A DNA stretch of 64,000 nt, taken from Penelope pileata. Its lineage: Eukaryota > Chordata > Aves > Galliformes > Cracidae. The notes under the pieces are model-generated. The model ran no database searches. It worked only from the letters and a program-made list of their open reading frames with translations, and had not been told where the DNA came from. Made by a program: the position numbers and the translations under genes. Below are positions 48,901 through 60,753 of this stretch, one piece after another (within the stretch, counting starts at the first letter, position 1; each line of letters opens with the position of its first letter). The DNA lies in assembly GCA_013396635.1 (NCBI GenBank), contig WBMW01001510.1, forward strand, positions 219,964-283,963. Reading direction: 5' to 3'.

Positions 48901-51900
48901 CCATTTGTGAGATGAATTAAACCTGAGTGTGAATCAGACAGAGTTTATCCCTGCAGTTCCATTCAGGCTATCTCCACTGACTTTTCCTTCTTCTCTCTGT
49001 TCCCTCTCTTTATGTAATATCCACTAATTGGCTTTTACTTGTTTTTCACTTGTTCTTGCTTGTCTTCCTGCAGGGAGAAAGGACGGCGAGTTTGTAGGAG
49101 AGGGAGGAGCAGGACCTGTGCTTGAAATATGCTCTTTTCCCTATGGTCAATCCACTTGTGCTCATGGAGGAATTGCTTACTTATGCAATTTTATCAGCAA
49201 TTCAGTACTTTACAGGAAGTTAGAATCAAATAGAAAGATAATAAGGATTAAAAAAGAAGAAAGTGTAACGTATACCTCACAGACATCAAAGCATTTGGCC
49301 TATATAGCTGAGCCTGGTTTTATCAGTTTTAATAACTCCCTGCTGGCTCAACCTAAAATTAAAATCTGTTGGTGAATTAAAAAATCACAGTAAGAAGTAT
49401 TTAAATTTTTAAGTGGAAGTTTATTTCTCTAGTAGAAGGCAAATAACTCAGTGCTCTGAGCCTTAAGGTAAAGCATGCTTTCTCATAGGCTTTTCATTAG
49501 ATGTGAATCGTGTTCTGGTTCAAAATTATCTTCATTATTTCCACAAACAAAGGATCCCTGAGAAACAGAGCCTGTGTAAATCTCCTGTGTATTAGATAAG
49601 GAATTTTCAGTGTTTGAAAGGTGCAATCTTCCTTCCTTCTGGGAGCACCTGTGCTTTGTCTGTTCATAGCCACATTCTCCTCTCCAGCTTCTTGTGAGCT
49701 GCGATGAGAGCCATGACATTTACCAGCACTTTGCTGCTCAGCACCTCCATTAGTGACAGCTCCAGTCTCCGTGTCTGATGAAACTTGCTCACTTTTTCTT
49801 TCCTTTTTGTTTTTTCCCTTCTCCCATTCTCATAAGGCATTTATGGAATTTTACATGGTAGTGTTTCGAAGTCTGCACAGAGTGTCAGAGTTTCAGGCCG
49901 TGGCTGGAGGATTGTGTTTGGCCACAGTGAATATTTGACTTACATAAGTGAGGGTGTGGCATGGATGGCTGCAGGGATGGGCAAAGACTGAGGAAAGGAG
50001 AGATGTGAAGAACAGAGACAGTGATGGCAATATGACATTGGCTTCACTTGTAGTAGGATCAGGGGAAAAAGTAGGACAAGTGAAAGCCTAAGAGGCTGTG
50101 TAATGGCTGCTCCAGGTTCTATAGAGAATTAACATCAGTAAGAGAGTGTTGTCTGACTGGTGCTTAATTTCTTTTTAACTCTTACTGTGAAAGAGACCCC
50201 AACAAGGTCTTTCTTTTGTCTTAACCATATGCAGAGCTTTGGAGATACTGAGTGCTGCACAAATCCTGGGTTGCATTTTTATTTTCTCAGTTGGACAGTC
50301 TGCATTGTTATGTGGATGCATTTGATTCGGAGCTTCAGCTCGGAGCTGAAGTGCTGTAATTGGCGTGTTTAGGAGCAATCATTTCTACTGCAGCAGAACT
50401 CAGTGCCCTCAGTTGGTTAGGAGCCTTCTCTTCCTGGTGGGGTGCAAACATATAATGAGAAACTTTGGTTCAGACTCTTAGAAGCATTTAAAGCTAAAGC
50501 ATCTCTGAAAATCTGACCTGTGGTCCCTGCCCCTGCTGCACAGGAAAGAGTAAAAAGAGGAAGGATGTTCTGGGGGATGGAGGATATCAGTGAACTCCTC
50601 CAGCTTTACAGGGGTCTGAAATGTACTTGGTGGCTTTATGGCTGTCTGCAGGTGGAAGTGCAAAAGGGTGCCGACCACTGCTGTTGCTGCTATGACAAAG
50701 TATTGTGCATCGTGACATTGGTCTGCCTATGTGCAAAACTTGTGCTTATGTCCATCAGATAAATGAGTGCCTGGCTGCTGTCATCTGGCACTTCAAGATG
50801 CCATGAGAATATCCCATGCAGTGAGGGCAAGGTGAGGAGCACAGTTGTAGAGGAAATGGCGAATGTGTTGGTATTGGCATAGGTAAGAGATTTGGTGTGT
50901 GGTGATGTGGAACAAGTTTCATTCTCAGCAGGGCTGGCTCACAAGGAGGTGGGAGGTATGTGAGCAGATGGGAGTATAGTGGCATTTCCACAGCTAAGTC
51001 ATATAGGCCTCTTCAGAATCCACCCCACACTGCAGAAAGACTGTTTTGAAAGATGCAGTGACTTGTTCCTGAGCAAAACCAGGAAATGTGTGCAGCTCCA
51101 ATCTAGTGGGAAACGGCATTTGGGAAGGAGATGCCTGTGGTGGGTGCACGAGGAAGGGGATCCTAATGACTGGATTTGTGGAAAGGAGGTTGTGAATGTG
51201 GACCAGGAGGTCTCAGCAGCAGTGTGTTGGCTGCCCGTGGGGCAGCTTGTGGGACAAATGAGAAGTGCCCTTAATTTAAGCACTACTTGCAGGATCACTG
51301 CCAGCTGCTGCTCACTTCCTAGGAAAGAAGTGTCGGTACAAGTGAGTGAATCTGATCCTATGCAGAACATTTCTGCAGTCAGTCTTTATGTAACAATATG
51401 ACTTATATTTTTGGGAAATGCAGGATCAACCAGTGTTCAGTCCCCCACACTGGTGGCAAAGTCTTCCTTGGAAGCTGGATAGGATTCATTTAGGTGAGGG
51501 CATTGCTAAATCTTACGAGTTAGTCTGGGGGTGAACAGGAGATTCAAAAATAACTGTATATATCCAAATCAGGCAGATAATCATCTTGGAACTAGTTAAA
51601 TATGTTGTCCAGGGCTTTCCTGCCAGCCCCCTGCTCTGTAGTCCTGCAGGATGCCAGGAGCCAGACAGAGCACTTTTCCAGCGCAGATCGGCTTGTTGTG
51701 CTGTGCTGCCTGCTCTCGTGATGCCAAAGGAGTGCGTTTTGTCTTTAGTCAGATTGGCTCCATCAGTTCGTATTTCCTTCTGAATGGATAATAAAGTGGA
51801 GAATCATTTCAAGGCAAGGAGTGTTGATGTGTGAGCGAAGCGGGGAGGCTGCGTGTGAGGAGCCTGGCAGCAAGCAGCTGACGAGGAGGAGTAAAGTAGC

Positions 51901-54900
51901 AATAGCTGCACAGCTTTCTCTCTGCCTCTGAAGTACAATATTTTCTGTTGAGTCACAACTGAAGACAGAGATGAAGTTTTTACTGTACTTCGTTACTGCC
52001 TGGGAAAGGGAAAAGATGCATTGTGTTGGTGAATTAAAGAATTTCTGTTGAGGGATACTCCTTGAAGCTGACAGGATTTCTGCATTTTTGGCTTTTACAT
52101 TCACTGGCTTCTACTGTTTTTTGCTTTTTGGATTTTCAGAAGCTGCTTGCATTTTTCTTTTTTTCTTCAAAACATGCCTTCAACTTTACATGGTTTCTCA
52201 TCGTAGTGCTGCTGTGGAACGGGATACTCGTGGTGCCTTCTTACATTGCTTTCCCCGATACCTGAGATGGGACACCAACAATATGCTGATAATCTCCACA
52301 GTGAAAGTTCATTACTTGGTGAACCTTTAACAAGATTAGAAATCCTTCAGGACTTGTCTTTTCTATGAGACCAAGCTATTGTATTCTGTCATTTCTATTC
52401 TATACATTTCCTTTACATTTTAACCTTTTATTTTATTTTGAAGCAGAAAGGTAAGTGAATGACTGGAACAAATGAAGTGGCTGGGTATAAACTGCAAGTA
52501 GGCAGCAAACAAGCAGGATTGTTCTTTAGTTTGAGTGGGCTGTATGTGTGTGTTTACTTTGGTAATACAGTAGCTCCATTGGAGGCTTGCTGGATTTAAA
52601 CACGTGCTTTGAAAAGACAGTCCGCTCTTGGTATGCTCATTTGTGTGCTCTGTTTCTTAGCTTTTGTATTCTCCCATTAGACACTAATTGTAGATGTCTT
52701 ATTGCTGGTATAATTGAGGTTGTATCTGTTTACTTCTCACACTTCACTTTTAGGAGGATTTGTATCTCAGTTGGAATTTGACATCAAAATCACTGTGTGA
52801 AGAGGAGTTAAAGGGAAAAGAATTTGGGTATAATTTAAATTTCATCGCTTGAACAGCAAATAGCTTGAGAGTAATTAAATTACTGGTTTGATTCTTCCTT
52901 AAATGTCACTTAAAATAGGCTTGCTTTTAACCTAGAGTATTTGTCATTGGCTTGATTTCCCGTGCTGAGAAGGTTGTGAGCTGATGAGATGAAATGACTG
53001 GCATGAAGGAGCGATGAGGATGCTGTACAAGCTCATGAATCAGAGCAGATGGTGTGACTGTTTCAGATATCTTGTCAGTTTTCATTCCTTTTATACAGGC
53101 AGCTTTCTTTTGCTAATGGAGAGAGCCTTTGGGGGATAAACATCAAGACTTAATACAGAATGCTAAGGTCTTCTGTACTCAAGATGAAAAGGAGAAATCT
53201 TATAAAGTGAAGCTTCAGTTTTTGCCCAGGAGGATTTTAGCTGAAGAGTGCTGCAGTTCAGCAGCATGAGCTGGAAAAGCCTAATTGTTCTATTAGCTGC
53301 CTACACTACCCCTTCCCAACCTCTCTGAAAGCTGCTGAGTGTCTGCTCTAAAGAAGTGCAGGGCAGGTGAGAAACAGGGAGCAAGATCATGTAGTACCAG
53401 TCTATACTGCAGCCGTGCTAGCAGTGCCTGACAGCAGAAGTTGCATCTCTTAATTCATCACCTTGGGCTGGTGAGTACTGCCTGCCGCTTGCCTCCCTGA
53501 CCATCCCTGTTAACTGAGAGACCGTTACCTGGAAAACCATCTCCAGAGCTCCACAGTGAGTAATCAGAGTTTTGAGAAAAATCTGAGGGACGAGTATTTC
53601 CTGGTGGCTCTTTTCAAAAATGCAGCACTTGGAGAGTTCACACTATTGCTTCAGCACTGGGTTGTAAATTGGATTACAAGCAGAGGAAAGATACAGCGTG
53701 TTCCATTTCTGTTAGTCTAGGCAGAGCTCTTAGCATCCTTTGGTGCTTTCATAATGGTGCACACAAACCTTATTTAAAGCACTGCTGTCTCTGTGCTCTC
53801 ATGTTAGAGGTAGCTGAATGTTCAGCAGCCTTTTTCCAGAACCTAGCAAACATTCCACAGCCCTGATCCCAAGGCCAGCTCACTTGTCTGCATGATTCAG
53901 TCCTTATGTTTCAGTTCTTGGCACTGTTTCCTTTAAACAAAAAGTTTCTTCTTGCTCATGGCTTATCTGCTCAATATAGTATATAGTCCTTAGGATCCTG
54001 ACCTGAGAGAAATCTTGTTTGTATCGCAGTGCTTTAGGTTGTCATGTGTAAATCGTTTACTGGAGATACCTGATTGATTCAGCATTGTACAAAACCCCTG
54101 TGTGTAACGTAAAGGAGTGCTTTGGAAATAGAGGCTACTGAACTTAATTCCTTCTCAATTTACTCTTAAACTGCTGATAGCTGGCTGCTTAGGTTTCATA
54201 TTTGCTGCTTGGGAGTGAAGTAATATTACTTAAGTGCAGCAGAAAAAGCTGCAATTTCTTCTTTTTTTAGCAATCAGTTATCCCTTTTGCCTTTCTGTCA
54301 GCACAGGATGGTTTCAACACACTGGGTAGGTGTCTTAGAGTTAGCTTGCTGCTGGCTAGGCGTGAGCTGTGTATTTCGGTGGTCTTCAGCTTCCAGCCTG
54401 TGCCTCCGTCTGCACTTGGAGACAACCCCTATTTCTATGACTCTCTCTGGATGCCTTCTTCTCTTGGCCACCAGGTAATGACAGACCTCAGTTGTTGCTG
54501 CAACTGGTGCATTACTGAGCCAAGACAGTGCCACCGTGAGCGTGCAGAAAAAGCTGTGATAAAGTGATGTTCCTGCACAGGGAATGAGCGTGTCTCGAGG
54601 AGCAGCAGCACTGCCTCGTGCCTAGGTGCTCTCTGGGGACTCCAAAGACAGCTTAACTTATTTGGCCTGAACATCTCAATACCTCTCCATCTGTGCTCAC
54701 AGAAGTAATGTGAGGAAGTGGAGACCAACGTTAATCCCATTTTGCAGAAAGCTGAGACGCTTAGCTATTTTTTTGGTGTGGCTTAGTGTTTATAGTGGTT
54801 ATTAAGGAGTTAAGGCTGGATGTGTGATCTCTTTGCTCTACTACACAGTGATACTCTGTAATTACACAAATTTAATTTCATGCTGTTTCTCAACAGAATT

Positions 54901-57900
54901 TTTTAAGCTGCTGATCACGCTTGAAACACTTCAGTGTTTTTACCCTCATACTTAGTGATTTTTCACTGTTCCTGCGCTGGGTAGCTACACTGTTAATGTG
55001 CTGGTAAAGCAAAAGACTATTCAAAGGTGTTTTTTGCTTCAGTTCAATAGCTTTCTGTAAAAGGTAAGGAATAGCTGATGTGAGAGATGCAGAACCATAT
55101 AATTCATTCAGCCAGTAAACTCTATTTCCCAGATCATTTTTTCCACTAGGAGGGTTAATGACTTGCCAAATCTGACCTTTTATTCTCTTCTCTCTTCTCA
55201 TCTATCAAACTGTTCTGGAAAGGATTCGAGTGTGTTTTTCTAAATCATGATAGGCAGGAAGGATGACTCTCACCAATGTCTGCATTGAAGAGTTCTGACA
55301 CAATTTTACTCAGCTTTATGGAAACAAATCTGTTTGTAGGTACAGATGAAACCTGGAAAATGCCGTTGAAAGTACTTGAACATTGCAGAAAGTTCTATGA
55401 GCAGGGCTGGGATGCAGTTAGGCAGTTTTGCAGCTTGTGCTGTAATATCTGTACTCGAAGGCAGATTGAGGCTTGTCAGGCAACGGGGCTCCAAAGAGAT
55501 TGTGGAAAGGATACCGAGGGGCTATGAAGTAGTTTCTTTGCTCGCATTGTTTTGTTTTTAAAATCACTTTCATCCTACAGTCTTTTTGATACCGTGGATA
55601 TTTCTCTTCTTTAGTCCACTGTGAGGTACCATGTGTGTCTTCTGCACCTTAGGTTTTGAAGAAATGCCTTTAGGTGAACACATTTTGCAGAGTACGTTTT
55701 GTCCTCCAATCCTGCTGTTCTTCACACAGGATTACTCTGCTCAGTAACTTTGTGTTCCAATAATTCATTCCATAAAAAGTTAGCTTTTGTTGATTATCAG
55801 GAGAAGGTTTGAAAAGAGATACTTTCTCAGAAGCAAGCAATAAATTCCATGTTTAGCTATGATCCAACCCAAAATTAAGTCTAATCATGTTAATTAGAAA
55901 ATTGCATGCTCACCTCCAGAAGTCATACGTCAGCAAAGCTGGCTGCAACCCTTCATATCTCTGTCAAGCCCTGTTGTTAGGATTCTTTCAGCAATTAATG
56001 TGTTTAAAAATGCTATAATATTCCCAGAGAGAGTCGATATTTCAGCATGCAGTGTGCTGGGGCGTTGTTGCTATGGCAGCCTTAGCCACGAATTCTTTCT
56101 CTTGCTGATGCCAAACCTCTTTTCCCAGAATTTCCTGCATTTTGGTTTGTGGTATTCTCCATGTATAAACAGTTCTTTTTAAAGTAGCAAGACCGTTTAT
56201 CAGTCATTTTATTACTTTTCCTGTAGTAATTGATTGCAAAGGTAATGCAATACTACCTTGCATGGCAGGTACTGTAAATGTAATCTGGTCCAAAAGACTT
56301 TACTCAGTGCCATGATGGTGTGAGTTGAGAGCCAGACAGGCTTCTGTGAAATATTTTTTGGTCATAGTTAAGTGTTTTCTGTAGCTCTTCGAGTCTGAAC
56401 ATCACAACTGCTCTGGTGTACCACCACCTTCTAACATGATGGTGTGGGATAAAGGTGTCTCAGTGTTTCTTTTACAGTAATGAAAACCAATGCAGCCTCA
56501 TTTTGGTAGAGGTTTAGCAGAGGACACAAAGAGGCAGTGCCTCTGTAATTCATTTTGTCTGCCACCAGCTCTCTGCTGCTTGGGACGGTGCTAAATGCTC
56601 TGCAGAGCTGCCTTTGCTACTAACCGCATTTGCCCAGTGGCTCCTGGAAGCCAACATGCTTCTCAGAGTAGGTTGCAGCCAGCTCTCCTCTATTTAGAGC
56701 CTGAGCTTCTCGAGGGTTCTGTAAATCTAAAGTGTGTCTGATTCCCATTTGTTGAGCGGAGATCTCCTAATTGCAGTTTATTCCTTCATGAGATTTTTCA
56801 CTTTCTTGTTTCTCACTCCTTGATGCTGATGTGCCATCCTTTCACTCCTACTGTAATAACAAATCAATATATCAGGAGGAAATGTAACTGTTGTTCACAT
56901 GTTACAGTGGTACTTCAGAAATGTTGCCTGTGGCTGGTTGATAACCTGTGCAGGTTTGTGGTGGTTAATCATATTCACCCCATTTTAAAACCTTAGGATG
57001 CCAGTTTTGTCCTCGTGAGAATAACAAGTCAACCCAAACATCCCCAAAGAGTGCCAGTGATGTCTTTCTCATGCTTAGTTTGAGCCTGGCTTCCTTTTGG
57101 GTAGCTGCAGGATGTAGAAATGGTGGAACCTGTGGGTGCTGTTCTTCATTCTGCTCACCCAAGGACAGCTGTGCTGAGTGAAGCCTTAAGTTCTGGAAAG
57201 AACTTGCTAAAAAGGCAATCAGAACAAAGTTTGTGTGAGGGCTTGCAGTATCTAGCAGGATATCAGGATGCAAATATTCTTTATTTAAGGATGTGAGTTC
57301 TTGTTATATATTAGTATGACTTCTGAAGTGATTATAGAAGAAAAAAAAACTTCAGCAAGGATTTGCATCCAAATTAGATATATTTTTTTTTTTTGGCTAA
57401 GCCTGCATTGACTTTCATTGTCACTTTGCCTGTCTGTGCTACAAAGGAGCATAACCTTAAGACAACCAGAACAATAGGGGACCTTTACAGCAGACAGGTA
57501 ACTGCACAGCACCTGTTTTGGCTTAGCAGAAGAGAATGGGAACTCACAAACCTCCCTGGGTGGGAGGAGGAGATGCAAAGGGGCTTTGGGCCAGCCCATG
57601 GTATGGATAAGGCAAATACCCAGAGCTCCAGGTCTAAATGTGGATCTGGGGTGTCAAAAGCAGGGGATGGAGGGACGAAGCCTGCAGGAGAGGTGCAAAG
57701 AGGGCAATTCTCCTCCCTGCTTCTTAGCATTCTTGTAAGTGGCAGTGTTTTGTTCTGTGATGGAAACATAGACTTCCACACACTGTACGGAGAGGTGGAG
57801 ACGGTTCTCTCTGAGCCAGAGCTGGCATCCTCCTGTTCTGGCCTTATTCCCAGGCTGGGGGGTAACAGCTTCAGTCCCTCTTGGGATAAGCTGGCAAGGT

Positions 57901-57958
57901 ATTCCTGGTGTTTGTAATCAAAGGCGTTGTTTTTCAAAAGTCTCTAATGAAATAGATG

Positions 57959-58030
57959 TATGTGTGTATTTATGTATAAATTGTATTTATACACACACAA
58001 ACACACAGACACACAGATGTGTACACATAT
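57959..58030 (+). repeat. TG/CA-rich tract around a short palindrome
   Basis: A TGTGTG-type arm leads into the perfect inverted repeat GTATAAAT-TGT-ATTTATAC, followed by a CA-rich arm (ACACACACAAACACACAG). The tract could form a hairpin or Z-like structure, but no function is evident. Confidence 0.75.
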
Positions 58031-60753
58031 CTAAGAGGAAATCTTTGTAGTGTTTGCATTGAGCTGCCTGCTTCATAATGCTTGGTCTTGCATGTTCAGG
58101 AGGAAATAGCATTCTCCATGACAAACTGCTGCTGTCAAATGTTGCAACAGACAAAGGTACTGAGTGTGAACTTCAGCTTGATTACTTTTTTTAAACTAAA
58201 ATGATCATTAAGTCCCTCTGGTGCCTTGAAAGCTGCATGTTGAAGGAAGTGTGATGAACATTGAGCTTTCCAAGAGAATCCTTGCACAAGCATGTGTGGG
58301 CTTTTCTCCTAGCACTCAGGGCTTGATATGCTGGAAAATATTTGAAATGATCATCTCCGCTTGCTGCTGTCAAGCAGCCCATGCAGGAAGCCACAGCTGT
58401 AGAGCTTTTCTTCCAGGGTGCTGATGAATTTGGCTGCTTGCTCTATGAAGGTTTAGTTCCCAGTATTGACACAGAAGTGGTTTTCTGGCATTAATCACTG
58501 GTTAGCCACTCAAGTGGAGAGGTTAATTGTGTAAGTGGTGGAAGAAGAGAACCTAAGTAAATATTTCTTAGGTCAGCTCTGTTCCATAATTAAGTAGTTA
58601 GATAAGAGGTTAAAAAACAAAACAAAACATATTTATGGACTGATGACCTGAAATTTTTATAAAATCAAAAATTGATTTGTTTAAGAAGCTGACAAAGACA
58701 TTTAATGGGGGAATTTATGTAGCCTACATGAGGGCAGATAAGAAAATTTAGTTGAGATGGTGGGGCTTATGTCTGAAGCACAGATGCAGCCTCTGTTATA
58801 CCATGTTAATTAGCTCTGATTATAAAGACTCGTATTACACTCGTAAAGTGCTGTCTCTTCCAGATTGAAAAGTACTTTCTTATTCCTTGATCCCAAAGAG
58901 AAAACAGCAGACATGGAAACAAAATATTCACCAGAATTAAATTTCACTGACAACAAAATGGTGACAATACTATAATCGGCTGTCAGGCAGAACTGGAAGG
59001 ATGTATAAGAGGATGAGTTTCTACTCTGCAACAGCTTGGGGTCAGTGCAGGTGTACAAGCTTTGAATTAATCTTATGAAAATGTGAGTTGTTGTTGAGTG
59101 CCTCTGAAGGAGGCACTTGGTGAATGCTTCTGTGACCTCTGAAGCTGGCCCTTGAGTGGTGAAAAGGCATGGGATGAGCTTCTTGATCTTCAGGCAGAGA
59201 CCTCAATTCAGTGTACACAGACCCATGGTGGTGTTCTGTCCTCTGCTTAGCGTGAGAGTGTGATATCCCTGGGCTCAGAACCTGGTCCAGCACTCTGCAG
59301 TGAGTGCTGCACACAACACCTGACCGTGTCTGTGGAAGATTCCAGGGCTGCAAAGATGATTGTAGGAGAACCAAGGTTAACAGCCTCGAAGAAGGGTGAG
59401 AATGGAGCGGAAGAAAACCATCTGGTTATGAGCTGTGATCTTGTTGTTGGTTTAGCTGTTTTAAAGCTCAAAACTGTTTCTAGTGCTTTCGACATGGCAG
59501 CAAACCTTCCTGCACCAAGCTGGAAGCACTTAGCAGAATTTAACTTAGGCTGCAAGTTGCATGTGATGATTTTGTGTGGTGTGGAATTTAAAAAATAAGA
59601 ATTTTTGAAGAACTAGATAATAATTAGCATGAAAATTAAAGGCAGCTACTATAGATCTTAAATGAAACAAGGTAATGGGAAAAAGCATGTGCTTCAGCAG
59701 CAAGTCTAAAGTGGCGTGCCAAAGACGGTAGCGTTCTTCAATCACCGTGACTCAAGGAGGATGTCTTTGTGGGTCTCTGACTGCCTTTCTTCCTGAAGGA
59801 AAAAGCTTTTAATGTGTTGCATTGTACTTACAGCAGTTGAAGACACTTGAAAGTTTTAAGTAGGTAATATAGTATTTTTTCTTTGCGCTTTACAGAGGAG
59901 ATTTAAATCGGGAAAATGATCCTCTGCAAAATGTTGAGGGTTGGAGTAGAAGTGACGTGCAAAATCTTCATGCTGTCAGCTCAGCCTGTTCGTACATATG
60001 CTGAGTGTGGCATATTTAACTGCAGGTTAGCTTGAAAGCTTGTAAGCTTTGAGGTTGGTTGTTTTTTTTCAGTGTTTAGTAGCAAAATATTAAGATAAAG
60101 AGATTAAAATAGCAAAAAGGTTTTACACTCAAAATCTGTCATACAGTCTTCCTGCTGCTTCTCATCACTTTGTGGACTTCTTGTGGGATAGCTGGTGATG
60201 AGCCAAGTTTAACTTGATTTCTGCTTTGGTTTGAAAAAAGAAGGGATGAAGATTGTGGACTGAAAGGAATTGTGCAGGGATAGAATCCTTAGTAATTGTC
60301 AGGATCCCTTATTCAGAGGGGAATTCAGTCACATAGCACAACACTGCAAGAAGCTAGGCCTAGAGGAAGTTGCAAACCTGGTACTGTAAGGCTGCGGACG
60401 CAGAATTGCTCTTTATTCTTTTTTACTTTCTTGGACAGAAGAAGGGGTAAGGAACAATTATTTCTACAAAAAAGGGCCTGATCTGGGGAGGTGGCCAAAA
60501 CCAAGGTGATAGATGTATGCTTTAAATAGTACATCCTCCTTCTGCCTGCTTTGGTGTGGATTTTTTTTTTTTTAAATTCCTCTTTTTAAGTTACTTTGGC
60601 TATTTCTGTCTGAACCAAACTGTAATCTTTTTTCCCTCTTTTGGTAGCTACTTCGTGACAGAATAAAAACTGGATGTGAGTTGTGCATTGGGAAGTGATT
60701 GATGTGTGCTTGTGCAGCTTGTAGCACTATGAAAAACACAGGTGCAACTGCTG

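Larger units (their letters stand above)
33123..60753 (+). other. UNC13B: 27.6-kb UNC13B intron up to the brain-type first exon
   Basis: The region has no exon I can support. It contains a three-copy tandem repeat (34153-34218), a CR1 tail (34865-34956), a TG/T-rich tract (39859-39926), an alternating purine-pyrimidine palindrome (57959-58030), and many short open frames without similarity. Brain-type transcription should start near the right end, but I see no CpG island and no convincing TATA box upstream of 60754. G-rich patches near 42730-42900 and 43200-43320 are compositional only. Confidence 0.75.

Noticed and set aside
49060..49375. Good acceptor (TGTCTTCCTGCAG) followed by an open frame
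   Set aside because: The frame is not similar to UNC13 proteins, no matching donor is seen, and the rest is AT-rich intron-like.
57393..57937. Overlapping open frames of 174 and 150 codons on opposite strands
   Set aside because: Compositions are arbitrary, no family is recognised and no splice sites fit; chance ORFs in GC-richer DNA.
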